Source of the DNA: Daphnia carinata
Lineage: Eukaryota > Arthropoda > Branchiopoda > Diplostraca > Daphniidae
NCBI RefSeq assembly: GCF_022539665.2
Contig: NC_081334.1
Span: forward strand, 6,852,424-6,916,423
DNA: 64,000 bases
Direction: 5' to 3'
The notes beneath the pieces are model-generated. The model was given only the letters and a program-made list of their open reading frames with translations. It had not been told where the DNA came from and searched no databases. The position numbers were made by a program, and so were the translations under genes. Shown here piece after piece: positions 22,055 to 34,100 of this stretch; within the stretch, counting starts at the first letter, position 1; each line of letters begins with the position of its first letter.

Positions 22055-23898
22055 TTGCTTCTTCACCAATAAATCGAAGCGGATCTTAGTTTCGTGGACA
22101 TATGCAACGGGGCCCGTAAGAAAAAAGGAGGGACTACAAGAATCGTGCCCGTCTTCCTCTGTAGAGGCTTCACCGCAAAAGCAAAACAAGAGCCTAGTAT
22201 AAATATGCGTATTTTATATAGAGAGAGCTTTATGCTGTATATACATCTACACACAGACACACTCAAAGAGGAAAAGAAGAGACGAAAGGTTCCACAGACT
22301 GGATATATATTGCCTCATTGAGTTTCAATCGCCTTCGTCTTTATTATTGTTATTCTTTCTTATTCTCTTCTTTAAAAAAAAAAAAAAAAAAAAAATTCCT
22401 CCATTTCAAACCCAGGATAGAAAAGTATAATAAACACATACTAGCACGTAGAAACTTGCCGATGGAAAAGAAAAGAAAAAAAAAAAAAAGGGAAGGAGAA
22501 TACACCTAAACAGCAACGATACTTTCAGGATATACGTAATAGCTAAAACGGTAAAAAGAACGGCAGGGCTCTATGGAAAAACGTTACGGGCCATTGAAGC
22601 TTCAACCGTGCGCACGCATAGATTGCGCGTAAAGTATGGATACGTACAGACGCACTGCTCTATATCTAGACGGTATTACTGAATAAATCCCGATATCCAA
22701 CAAGAAGAATCAAAAGCAGCTTTCGAAGAGGAAATCTCTACATTTTTTTTATTTTTTAAAGGTGGTAAGAAATCCCTGATCGCCTACACACATTTTTCCA
22801 CCCCCCCCCCCCTTCAATTCGACTCATTGTGCATTTTGGCGTTGATATCGCCACATTGATTCGAGGGCGATGCTACTGAGAAAGAAAAAGGGCGGGGGGG
22901 GGGGGGGAGGCAGGATCCATTAAAAAAGGATTTCAATCCAAGTCGCGTTCACCGCGCCCCTCTTACATATCGTCTCGACTTTTTCGGTCTGAACGCAGAG
23001 ATTAGACGACAAAAAGCCGATGGTAAGAAGAAAGAATTAAAAAAAATAAGAGCGTCATCCCCCCCTTTTTTTTTTTCTTACTCCAACCCTAATCCTACAG
23101 ACACTCCTCATCGAATCGCCCCATTCAAAAAATCCATCCACGTCTTTTAGATCCTTATGAATATAATCCATCCACCGATTCCCCCCCCCCCTTTTTTTTA
23201 TTGACGGACCCGCACAATAAAAGACGCGAACTTTTTTTTTTCTTCTCGATGTATCACGTCAACTTTGGACAATTGCCTAAAAATTCATTTTCATATCCTT
23301 TTTTCTTTTCTTTTAATTCCTTAAAAAAAAAATATGAAAAAAATCCGCGTCTTCAATCCTCATGAAGGTAAAAACGAGAGATGGAAAAAAGAAAATAGAT
23401 CTATTAATTAAATTCAAGAATACGGCAGAGGGTACGATAGAAAGAGTATTTGAAAAAGCTTTTTGATTGCGAAGCGCAATCCATCAGCCGGCCACTACAG
23501 CGCATCCAATCGGACACGCGGCTGATTTCATCGGTGTCCGTCTTTCCGCCTCAGCGTTTTCTTTTTTTAACTTTGAAAAAAAAAAAAAGCCAACATTCCA
23601 CCCCACAAACTTGGGGGCAATATAAAACAGCATGACGATCAAATTCAAAAAAATAAATAAAATCAGATCGGCCCTTGATGGCCGCGAGAGGATGTGTATG
23701 TGTGTGTGAAAGATGGATCGTCTAACCAAGTGGAAAGGCTGATAGAAGATGGAGGGAACGAGAGAGAAGTAAAGAAAATAATCCTCACAATATCTCGGAG
23801 AAGAAGAAGAAGACGAAGAAAAAAAAAAGGGGGGGGGGACGAGCATCAAGAGCTGCGAGGACTCGTCTAAAAAGGGCGATTTCCCATCACGCAGACTC

Positions 23899-23906
23899 TG
23901 ACGTCA
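23899..23906. promoter_or_regulatory. CRE palindrome TGACGTCA in VGLUT upstream DNA
   Basis: Perfect CREB/ATF consensus 4.2 kb upstream of the VGLUT start codon. Function is inferred only from the motif. Confidence 0.25.
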
Positions 23907-24627
23907 TCTGATTTCCCTCCCCCATTCCCTGCTCGTTTCTAATCACAATAACAGAGCGTCCGAACTTATAATAATAAAATTTCGTTCCCTACTTTTAGCT
24001 CGATTTGGCAATCGATGATGAATCATCATCGCACATTTAATTGATCATTCGATCAAGAGCAAAAAAAAAAAATTAATCGATGGTCAAGACGAGAGTAAAT
24101 AAAGGTCTGATCCCCTATAGATGTCCGGAGTAAACACAACCGGGCAGAGAGTACATACACACACAAACGCACACGAGAGCAGCAGCACTTGACTGGCTTT
24201 TTGATTCCGATTCCAATTTTTTTTTTTTCGACGTTTGCCAACACTCCACTAGCGAGGGGCCGAAATTGTGTGTACCAAAAACCCTTTTTTTTTTTACTCA
24301 TTTCCGATCAATTAATTCAACAGAATCGCCTTTAAAGCCGCCACCATCTTTTATTTATTTATTTTTTTTTTCATTTAAAAACCTGATTGACGTTGGTACG
24401 CTATATACGTATAGCACTGCATTAATAACGTGCAACTACAAAGTAAAGAGTTCGTTCAGTTATGGACTGTTCATTTTCGCCGCCTTTTGTCTATCGACAG
24501 AATGTCGTTCCCCCCTTTCGCACTTAAGTTGGGGTCTACGTCAACTCTTTGCGACTCTTAATTGCTTTTCTCTGGCTGCTAGAGTTGTCTGCTAGGGAGA
24601 GAGAGTGGCTTTCGCGTATCAAAGTCA

Positions 24628-24648
24628 CTCTCTCTCTCTCTCTCTCTC
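24628..24648 (+). repeat. (CT)n microsatellite
   Basis: About ten CT repeats; GAGA-type motif on the minus strand. Confidence 0.85.
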
Positions 24649-24952
24649 AACGATAAATACGATGTTGTTCACTCGCCCTTTCTTTTTATATTCAAACCGG
24701 GCAATTCATCATGGCCTTTCTCTTTTCAAAAGGGGAAAAAAAAAAAAAAAAAAAAATCTTGGCGGATATGGGACCGATGCCAAGTTGTTCCAGTTCCATC
24801 CAAATGCATCGCAACACACAGCTTTTTACTCTGCCCCCTTTTGCTTGTTTGCTCCTCCCACTGGAAGAAAGAAAAAGACAAGCAGAAAATGAAAAAATAA
24901 AAAATAAAGACATGGAGGAATATCTGTATGGCTGTTGGACTGGAGGACGGCA

Positions 24953-24953
<1 letters not shown>

Positions 24954-24983
<30 letters not shown>
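24954..24983 (+). repeat. Poly-A run of about 30 bases
   Basis: Uninterrupted A run with further A runs at 24735-24757 and 25907-25926 nearby. Confidence 0.8.
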
Positions 24984-24985
<2 letters not shown>

Positions 24986-26931
24986 AGAGAGTGATGAATA
25001 CGCAACAGAATCTGAGCAGTCAGCACACAAGCCCTAGTATTGATTGCACCGCCTATATCTCTATATAGCTGTAGTCTGCATATATCCATCCAGCCAGAGC
25101 ACACCCAGAAAAGAAGAAGGAAATATTCTTCAGATGAGTCTGCTCTATATCCTTTTTGTTTTGTTTTTTCTTGCTGATGTGTTTTACGAAGCGATGATGA
25201 TGAAACAGCATCTTTCCATACGCGATGACGGAGGAACATGTCGACACGAGTTTATCATTGTCTTTTTTTGCTGCTTTAACAACACGATGATGTGCGGGCG
25301 GCAATGAGGGCAGGGGGTTGTAAATCAATGACCTTTGGTGAAGGAAGAACAAAATTGACGTTGGACAAATGTGCATAGCTTTGCCTCTTTTAGTCTACTG
25401 TTACGATGATAAGACGAACGAAGCGATCGTTCAATGTTTGATATTTCTTTTTCATGTTTTAAATGAACAAAAAGGTAAATCAAATAAGAAGGTATGTTTA
25501 ATAGATTGGGGATATAGACATGTTGCTCACGTCTGGCCTATACAACTAATTGAATTTCACGCGGTGGGAAATGTAATAATACACACATATCGGCGAACTG
25601 TGTGTATATCTAAATCTATACCACAAAAAAATAAAGAGCAGCCTTTCTTTCTTTCTTTTTTTTTTGTGCCAGAGCGTCTCTGACTTGCATGCATTTCCAG
25701 AGGCGACACGTGTTTTCCTTTTTGGCCACACCCATGTTACATCACAATCCCCCTCTTCCCTTCTTTCTTGTTCACTTTTGCATAGCGCATCGCCACTGCA
25801 GCTCACCAACTCCATAAAAGGCCATTCTACATTTAATGCCTTTATCGTATCCCTAACGTCATTAGCGACAATCACGATTTTCAGCTATGAAAAGGATATA
25901 TATATAAAAAAAAAAAAAAAAAAAAACACATTGAAGATGACTGGAAAAAAGATCATCTTTCATTCGTGAAAAGTCCGTAGACAATGTTTTGATTTTCTCG
26001 ACGACGCATTGCAAAAGGGTCTTTAAACGGATACAATTCGAAATTCAATGAAGCGTCGATGCATCCATAAAATATGATCCAACTAAGCGGTTCGTAAATG
26101 ACTCTGAAGGCTATAGAAGCGTTTAGCTTAATGAAAACAGCCTACGGGACATGCATTTGTAATAAAAAATAATAATAATAAAACAAAAAAAAAAAGAGAG
26201 AGAGCCACGAATGCACGAGACGACGTCATCCATTTCATTAGTGAACACATCGGCTCGCCATTTTTTTTTTTTTTTTAGACTTAAAGTATTAATGATGGCC
26301 GACTCCGTTTTTTTTTTTTTTAATATGCAATCAGCTGATTGGTGGTGTCCTCGGTACGCGACGTCTTTTGTGCGTCAAAGAATGGCACGTGGTTAACAGG
26401 GACGGACTATGACGAATCAAAAATCAATGGAAGCGAAGATAAAAAAAGAAAAAGAAAAAATACGAAGCGATTTGTATTCGTGCTTCTTTTTCTTTCGAAA
26501 ATTCTTAATTGAATCGGCGTGTAATGTCGGCGCTAAATTGATCGGGATTGTTCCACGCGTGACCATCGCGTCTCCATATTATTATAGGGTAAATTGATAT
26601 TTATTTCTATTGGATAAAAAGCCAATAGACGAAACAAAAAAGGGAGTCCCGACGTTCTAACGCAAGACAACAATACGCAATCAACGGATGACGCAAGTTT
26701 GCTTTAATTGAAGGCGATCACTTTGTTTTTAGGATCCACGTCGTTGTCCAGGAAAGAAAAGGAAAGGGCCTCACCAAAAAAAAAAAAAAAAAAGCAGAAA
26801 AGGGAGAATCAAAAGAAGATTAGTTTCCGGTCCCCATGTCGTCATCACAAACCGATCCATGACAACGGGAAAAAAAAGGACGAACAATAAGAGTGTGTTG
26901 GTGTTTTTCCAAATCGTAGACACACAATAGA

Positions 26932-26939
26932 TGACGTCA
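26932..26939. promoter_or_regulatory. CRE palindrome TGACGTCA about 1.2 kb upstream of VGLUT
   Basis: Second perfect CRE in this intergenic region; an imperfect CGACGTCA occurs near 26222. The motif is seen; the role is inferred. Confidence 0.3.
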
Positions 26940-27273
26940 ATTACGTTTAAATTTATACAATTTCAGGCTATACCGTTCATTTTACAAGTCACAAGGGGGG
27001 GCCCTCCACCCGCTTCCTCTTAAAAAAAAAAAAAAAAAAAAAAAACAATAGGGAGAGATTGGAGAGTAGTGTGGGACATGCCATGGCCGGTTCCATTTAC
27101 TCTCCTCGCCTAATATTAACTGGTACAAGCAAAAGTCATTGGACACTTTAACACGTCGCGTCCTTTTCACTTGCTGCATGTCAGTCACTGCGAACTGCTC
27201 GAATACATTCCTTCGCTATCCTATATCGTCTATTGTTAATGAATCTCTTTTGCATAATGAACAGCGGCTCTCA

Positions 27274-27299
27274 CCCCCCACCCCCCACCCCCCACCCCC
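27274..27299 (-). promoter_or_regulatory. Four-tract G-quadruplex / i-motif candidate
   Basis: The plus strand carries C6-A-C6-A-C6-A-C5, so the minus strand has four G tracts of five or six with single-T loops. This is close to the ideal parallel G-quadruplex pattern. It lies about 820 bp upstream of the VGLUT start codon and just before the GC-rich patch. Confidence 0.6.
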
Positions 27300-28117
27300 A
27301 AAAAAAAAGAAAAAAGGAAGGACATAGCAGCTGTCAAAGCTTTCGGGGCTTATAAATCGTCTACTCTGGTCACCAGATATGTGCACATCGTGCGATGGGC
27401 AAAAAGCGACGAGAATCTTCAAAGAGGAACGTCGTGCTAAACAAGAGGAAGGAGGAGATGCTTCTTCTTCTTCTTTTGACTGGTAGCAAGGGAGGGAGGT
27501 GGCTTAAAATCATGTGGTGGTAGCGGCGCCAGCGCGCGCGGGAAGCTCCCCCAACAAAATGAAAAATAAAAAGGAAGAAAAAGAAAGAAAGAAGGGAAAA
27601 AAAAAAATGCAGCGCTCCATCCGCGCGCCGGTTAACACGCAACCCGTACAACATTTTCGTCGCCCACCCCAACTGTCTCTCTGCCTCGAATCCCCGAGCT
27701 TTTTACCATTGCGGCCACTTCAGTCGAGCGAACCACCGTATCCGCACGGAGCACCCGGAACACAAGACAACAAACTGGGCATCCACACACGCTCAACGAG
27801 TAGTAGCCGGGCCAGCAGTTTACAACTTGCAGAAGGGAAAAAAACAAAAAAACAAAGAGATTCAAATCTTGTTCTTTTTTTTTTTGTGGGTTCAAATCGC
27901 CTACGGAAGAAAAAATTTTTTTCTTCTTGAAAAAGTGTAACAGATGAGCGGGCCGGTCCGCGCTTTGTGTTCCAACAGCCTCTACGTTATTGGAAGCAAT
28001 TTTCAGTTGGGAATTGTTTTTTAACTACCACGAAAGTAAAAAGGCTAAAAGGAAAAAAAATAAAAGGGCAAAGTTGAGCCGGTTATTTGTCTACGAGAGA
28101 ACAAGCGATTATTCATC

Positions 28118-31100
28118 ATGTCCGAGTTTCTTTACGGTCTAAAAGATCGGGCAATGTCAAGCTTGTCCACTTTCCGGTAAGTGAATCCATTCTTTAGAAA
28201 GTACTTTTTTTTTTTATCCGTTACTTGCATGCAAAAAAAAAAGGGGGGGGGGAGGAAATTTGACCATGTTCAATTTTTTTTTTCAATCGACCGTGCAAAT
28301 CCTATTTGAAAATGTACGTTTCAATTACGAGTAAAAAACAAAAAAATCGAGGGCGGATCGGTTTGCGGCAGGGTATAGTCTACACAATCCCTTACGTAAG
28401 AAAAGAGCCGTGTAAAATTACCAATTTACTGATCAGACTAATAAAGCAGAATTCTTTTAATAATAATAATTTAAAGAAAAAAAGGAAGCTGATTAATTTT
28501 CTACGTTCCCCAATTTGTTGAGCACCGCAATCCCTATAATAATTTCATACTTTTTGATTTTAAAAGAATAAAAAAAAAAGGACGAAAAATGTTTTAAACA
28601 TGATCGCAAAAAAAAAAAAGAGGATCCTTTGATAAATGATTTCGCGTGTACGGTATCAAACGATCGTCGATTCAATTTAGTAAGCAGCGAACGTTGAGAT
28701 ATTATGCACGCGATCGAATCAATCACGAGCTCTTCATTCGATTAAGAAAAATAATGGATACGATCTACATTCAAACTCTTTTCTCGAACATCCTGTCACC
28801 ACTGTCAGTCAAGAGAAGAAAAAAAAAATTCTGACTAGTACTGAATTATTATTTTTTTTTTTTTCATAAAAAAGATTGTCGGCGGAAAAACTCGTGGCGG
28901 ATGTGCACATCCGCATTTTTTTTTTTTTTTTTTTTTATGTATGCATTTGATATCTATTGGTGAGACGTCGGTTCACTGGCCTGTACATTCAGTATATGAG
29001 TCACGCCGAACTGCGAGGCTGATGGTACAAGAAGAGCAGACATAGTGGAAGAAAGATATGGAGAAAGGCAGGATATCCGACTGGAACTCAAAATGGTGGG
29101 GGGGGGGGGAGGTTAGAAAAGACGGGGAAAACAAGTAGAATTCCTTCAAAATAAAAGAGGAACAATGGGCGAAGAGCCAAAAGAAGAAGACATCGACGTC
29201 GTCGATCTTCTTCTCCCACCATTTTTTTTTCCCCTTTCTCCTTCTTCCTTTTCTTTCGCAGGATATATCCATGTTTTCACGACCCCAATATACTCCCCTG
29301 TTTTATCTAGACGACTGTACGTTCCTAATGGGGGGTCGAGGTCGGTTCAGGGAAAGAAAAAAATCGCACAGAATATATGTTTTCGATGGACGAAGAAACA
29401 CGACACCATCCATAACTCTGTTCCAAAGATTTTTTTTTTTGGCTCCTTCCCTCCTCCTTCCAACAAACTACTCTGCCAAAAAAAAAAAAAAAAAAAATTC
29501 CCATTCCAAAGTTTTGCAAAGAAATTTTCTCGATTATTTACTGGAAAAATTTGAATTTCATTTGACTATTCTTTAATGTTGTATATATATATTCATGGAA
29601 TATAATTGAACAATCACTGTCGTCGTCAATCTGGACTGCTCCCCCCCCACAACAAAATCATTCTCACAACCCAATTGTCCCACCACCGAACAAAACTGTC
29701 GACTGACTTTTTAGCGGTTTGTTGCCTCGGACCGTTTTCTCTATTGTTCAGACACACACACACACACACACACCCACTCACGTTATAACACAAGAGAAAA
29801 GAGACAGCCATTAAATATATACCAGAAGCCCCCCCCCCTATCTCCACTCCAATTCGAGTAACTGCTGTAGAGCAATTGACTCGTTGTTGTTTTTTTTTTA
29901 AACAAACAAAAACATTAAGGACGACGTGCGTTCGTGTACTAGACGTCGGTGACACCCGTTGTGTAGTTAATTAGTCTAGAACGCTGCACATGATTTGTAG
30001 CGCAGACCATTGGCTGGCGAACAAAGGTAGAAACCTTTCAATCGCATGCCTATTTAGAGTCTATTCGCATTGTTCATTGTTATTAAGCACAAAACACAAG
30101 AGGGAGGAGGTCGCTGTAGGCTACCATGTGTCGCATCCGACAGGAGCTCCAGGAAATGAGACTTCCATTCAATAACAAATAAAATGAAAAGGGAAAAGAA
30201 AGATCCCATTGTCCAAATACGAGAGAAAAAAAAAATCCACTGAAACATTGAACTGGTATTACGGACAAATAAGAAGAAGACATCGATGAATCCATGCCTC
30301 GTTCGAAAAGATTTTTTTTTTTTTAAATATCCGATCATCTCCGTAAGCTCGTCCCATATTCTTTTGTCCTTACAAATCCCCTGGTAACCTCAACCTGAAG
30401 AAATGTGTTCCCTCTTTCTACCTGCCTATAGCAACTATGTTGCTAATCGACGTAATTCAGTGTTAACCCGATGACGCAAGTCGCTCTCCCTCCCGTTTTT
30501 TTTTTTTTGAAAAAATTATTTCGAAATGATCCGTTCCCAAAAAACTCTTACGCAGACTTGATTAAATGATCTCATTCAGGCCGCCATCTATGACGTGACA
30601 CTGTGCGATATTTCATATCAATTTGCCTTTTAAAAGAAAGGGCAGCGAGTTGGGCCAGTCACAAATTTACATTACCGTGTACGAATGTACAGCAAGCCGG
30701 CCCTTTTATTCTAAGCATCTTTTGATGTTCATCCTGTTTTGATTAGATACATTTCTAAAGAAATGGGTCTGCCCATTGACGGACGACAAACAAGGTTAGC
30801 CCCACAAAAAAAAAAATAAAAAGAAGAAGAATACAGAGGACTACATGCACGCTTCTGTTATTGCGCCAGGGACATTTTCGGATCTGAAGATTTGAACATC
30901 GGGGCCCGGGTATATTTAGATGGAAAGGTCGCAAGATTTGCTGTACAGAGCCGGAGGAGAAGATAATCACCCTAAACTTCCTATTTAAGAAAAATATATA
31001 TTCGGGGAGGGGGAGGGGTGAAGGACGCTGATGAAAATGGACGTTGTAGGCAAAAAAGAAAGTCTAGTAACAGATACGCACGTATTTCCCATCTATAAAA

Positions 31101-34100
31101 ATATGAAAGCCAGACGCACACACACACACACACACACACACAAAAGACGTATAATCGCATCTAGGCTAGATATATATATAAATATACAGTATATATATAT
31201 ATATATATATACACTACATAGAATAGTCTCTGGACTAGAACGAGATAAATATATATATCCCTATATAAGCCGATCAGGAAGAAGGGACGAAAAGAAGAAG
31301 AGATTGATGCATCTAACTGGACTTTGGGTCCTCATCGATATATCAACGGTCTGGAGGAGTCGGGGGGTCTAACGAAATTGAATCTTCCTCATCGCAAAGT
31401 CATCTGCTAGCTAGTATGGCAAGTCGACCAACTGGAAACGTATAGCATCTTAATATGTTATATAGAATAAAAGAGTTAGAATAGAAAAGGGGCAACAAAA
31501 AAAAGAAAAAGGGATGACGAGGTTTTTACGCCCAAATGCTCTCTTCGGAGCCTGAAATTCAATCTGTTTTGGCAAAAAGCCCTCTACCTCATTAGTGGCA
31601 CCTATATATGACTGGATAGCGAAGCAGATCGCTCACGAAAAAAAAGAAACGAAAATTCATCAATATCTTTTTTTTTTTTTTTTTGTTTTCTTCGTTGAAA
31701 ATTCGATTTTCACGAGTCTTCGCGTCGGTTGGACAAGATTAAAGATGTCCTCCTTGTACTCATTATCGTCCATCGTATTGCCAAGTTCCCTTCCGACCCA
31801 TAGATTCTAATCAGCAGTGTACTGAACGCTATTAACACAACAAGGATGCAAGTTCCCCAAATAATCCGATTCCGTTACTATAATCGTAGCAGGCGAATTA
31901 TTATTCAAAAAGAAGCAAAAACAAAACGTTTTCGTGTCCGTTACCCGCTTCCGCATGATTTTCGACGTGGCATCTTTAGTGGTAAATCTGCGTGTATTCC
32001 TCCGGGTCGTGTCAGTTGTGAACAACTGATTTGTCCCCAAGAGTTAATGTAAGACCATGACAAAACATCTTAGGAAGGGAGGAAAAATAAAAGCAACCCT
32101 ATCCCCTAAGGAAGATTCCAGCGGCATCCCGAACGATTGCATCTTGATATACAAACCGTTTTATAGAAGAAGGGAAAAAAAAAGAAAAAATCACGTTTTC
32201 CATCCCTTCCGACGTGTTATCATCATCCGCAATTTTCACACAAGCCAAGTTCAATTATAGATATGCAGACAGAGAAGAAGGGTAGCACATAAAAAAAAAA
32301 AGTAGTGGAATAGACAAAAATCCTGTTTTATAATAATAACAAACGGACGCATTTGATTCCCCTATTTTCGCCCTCAACGTCATAAATCGCCATCATTTTT
32401 TAAAACTAAAAATTGGGGTGGCAGTATACACAAGATAGCGGGATTATACGATTCTTTACGAGCCTGAACTGACTATTCAACTCGAACTTCATTTCACTTG
32501 TTATTGTATTCACCATTTTCAATTGGAAAGTTTAGCAGACGCCTCAAATTTCCAAAAGTCGGATGGCCACCACATCACAAAGAGCGTCAAAGAAAGAAAG
32601 AAAAAAAAAAAAAAGTTTTGCCCGTTGAAGAATAGTTCCATCATCGAGGCTGTGTTATTTATACAGTCATCGGAAGGAAATACCCTATTTACGATGGATG
32701 CTGGATTCTGTAGATACACAGGCGGAAGGGGCCTAGACGTTAACTTTTACGAGTTAAGCTGTTGATTTATATGCGATGAACGAAGGCAGGGACGAAAAGG
32801 GGGTGGAGGGGACAGACAGAGTAATCTTTAAAATCAATTCGATCGAGTGCATCGAAAAGACTACGATATTAGTGTAAACAGTAGCACGGATTCTAAACAA
32901 AGTAAAGGAAATGAGAAAGGCATTTCATTTTCTTTTACGTAACTACAAAGTCTGGGGACCTACTTTTGCCATAGAAAAAAAAGCCCATAACCCTAGACAT
33001 TGTAGACAGTGCGCATCACTCTTTTGCTATACTGATGAAAAAGAGGTGTCAGTGAAGAGGCAAGAAAAAAAAAAAATTGAGAATATCGTGTTGAATGGAA
33101 TTTTCATTTCAGCGGGTGGGATAAGTTAGAGAAGCGTAGGAGGAAGTCCGACGGTTTCATCGTATCGTTCATGTGTCGACTCAAAACGGCTAAAATTTGA
33201 AGCTATCGGACGACAGTAGTGAGGAGGGAAAGGAATAATAAGGACGTAAAGAGAGAGAGAGTTGGAAGGGGGGAGAGGTTAGATGGAAAAGCAATTTCCT
33301 GTTTGTTTACTCCGGCAGCCGGAAGAGACGAGGGATGCCATCCAACCGAACTGTTGTATCCGATTTAAATGAAGAAGAAGGAAAAAAAAAAAAAAAAGGG
33401 AGACAACGTCACTATGGCAACGGCTGGACACAAAGTGACTTCATTTTGAAATTGGATTTGAAGGGAGGATGGCAAAAAATACATCGCCCAGACATGTCCT
33501 TTTATTATAAACTTTTCGTTCGAATTCTGAAAGTTATTAAACAGACGAGTTGACAGCCAGAGGCCAATCATTTGAATTTGCCTCCACTGTGAAATATAAC
33601 AAAGATATTATCTGTTTGTGTACATCATTCTTCTTGTCATTCCTTTTGTGTGTTTGTACTGAATAATAAGTCTCTATTATGCGCGTACCCCACCGCACAA
33701 CGTAAGACGTGAAAAGAGTTGCGATCATTAAGTTGAAGACCACCAATCATTTCTTTTTTTAAAAAAGGCATTCGCTTTTGATTTGAGGGGGAGAAAAAAC
33801 AAGCCTAAGGCAATTCATGACGTAAAGCGCAATCTGCTGTTTAACGAAACGTTAGTCAAAGCACACAACGACGTACAATTCTAATCGCCTATAGAGAAAC
33901 ACTGATGCCTTTTCGATTAATTTTTCTCATTTTCTTTTTCACAAACAGGCGAGGAGCCAATTACGAAGAGTTCGAGATGCCCAAGATGAGGAACCTCAAA
34001 AACATCAAACCAAAGTAAGTTTGGATTTTTTTTTCCAAAAAAAAAATCAAGTAGAGAAACAAAAAAGAAGTGGACCTTAGACAACAAAAAAATAATGCAA

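Larger units (their letters stand above)
19468..28117. other. 8.6-kb non-coding, homopolymer-rich region between KIF3A and VGLUT
   Basis: The two flanking genes are divergent, so this holds both promoters and any VGLUT 5' UTR exons. Long A/T runs, C/G runs and dinucleotide repeats recur throughout. Open frames are mostly their by-products (poly-Phe, poly-Lys). A GC-rich patch near 27510-27830, a four-tract C-run (27274-27299) and two CRE palindromes (23899, 26932) are the most promoter-like elements. No conserved exon was recognised. Confidence 0.6.
28177..33948 (+). other. VGLUT intron 1 (5.8 kb)
   Basis: A large intron after the first 20 codons. It carries homopolymers, three dinucleotide repeats and AT-rich open frames with no recognisable domain. 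Large first introns of neuronal genes often hold enhancers, but no specific element is identified here. Confidence 0.6.

Noticed and set aside
24605-25307. Several overlapping frames on both strands rich in Phe or Lys
   Set aside because: All pass through poly-A or CT repeats and differ only by frame; none has a recognisable protein.
27870-27910. GGTTCAAATC-like sequence resembling a tRNA T-arm
   Set aside because: No matching acceptor stem, D-arm or anticodon arm upstream.
20163-31211. Regular short repeats checked as a CRISPR array
   Set aside because: They are homopolymers and dinucleotide microsatellites without conserved repeat-spacer units, in a eukaryotic genome.
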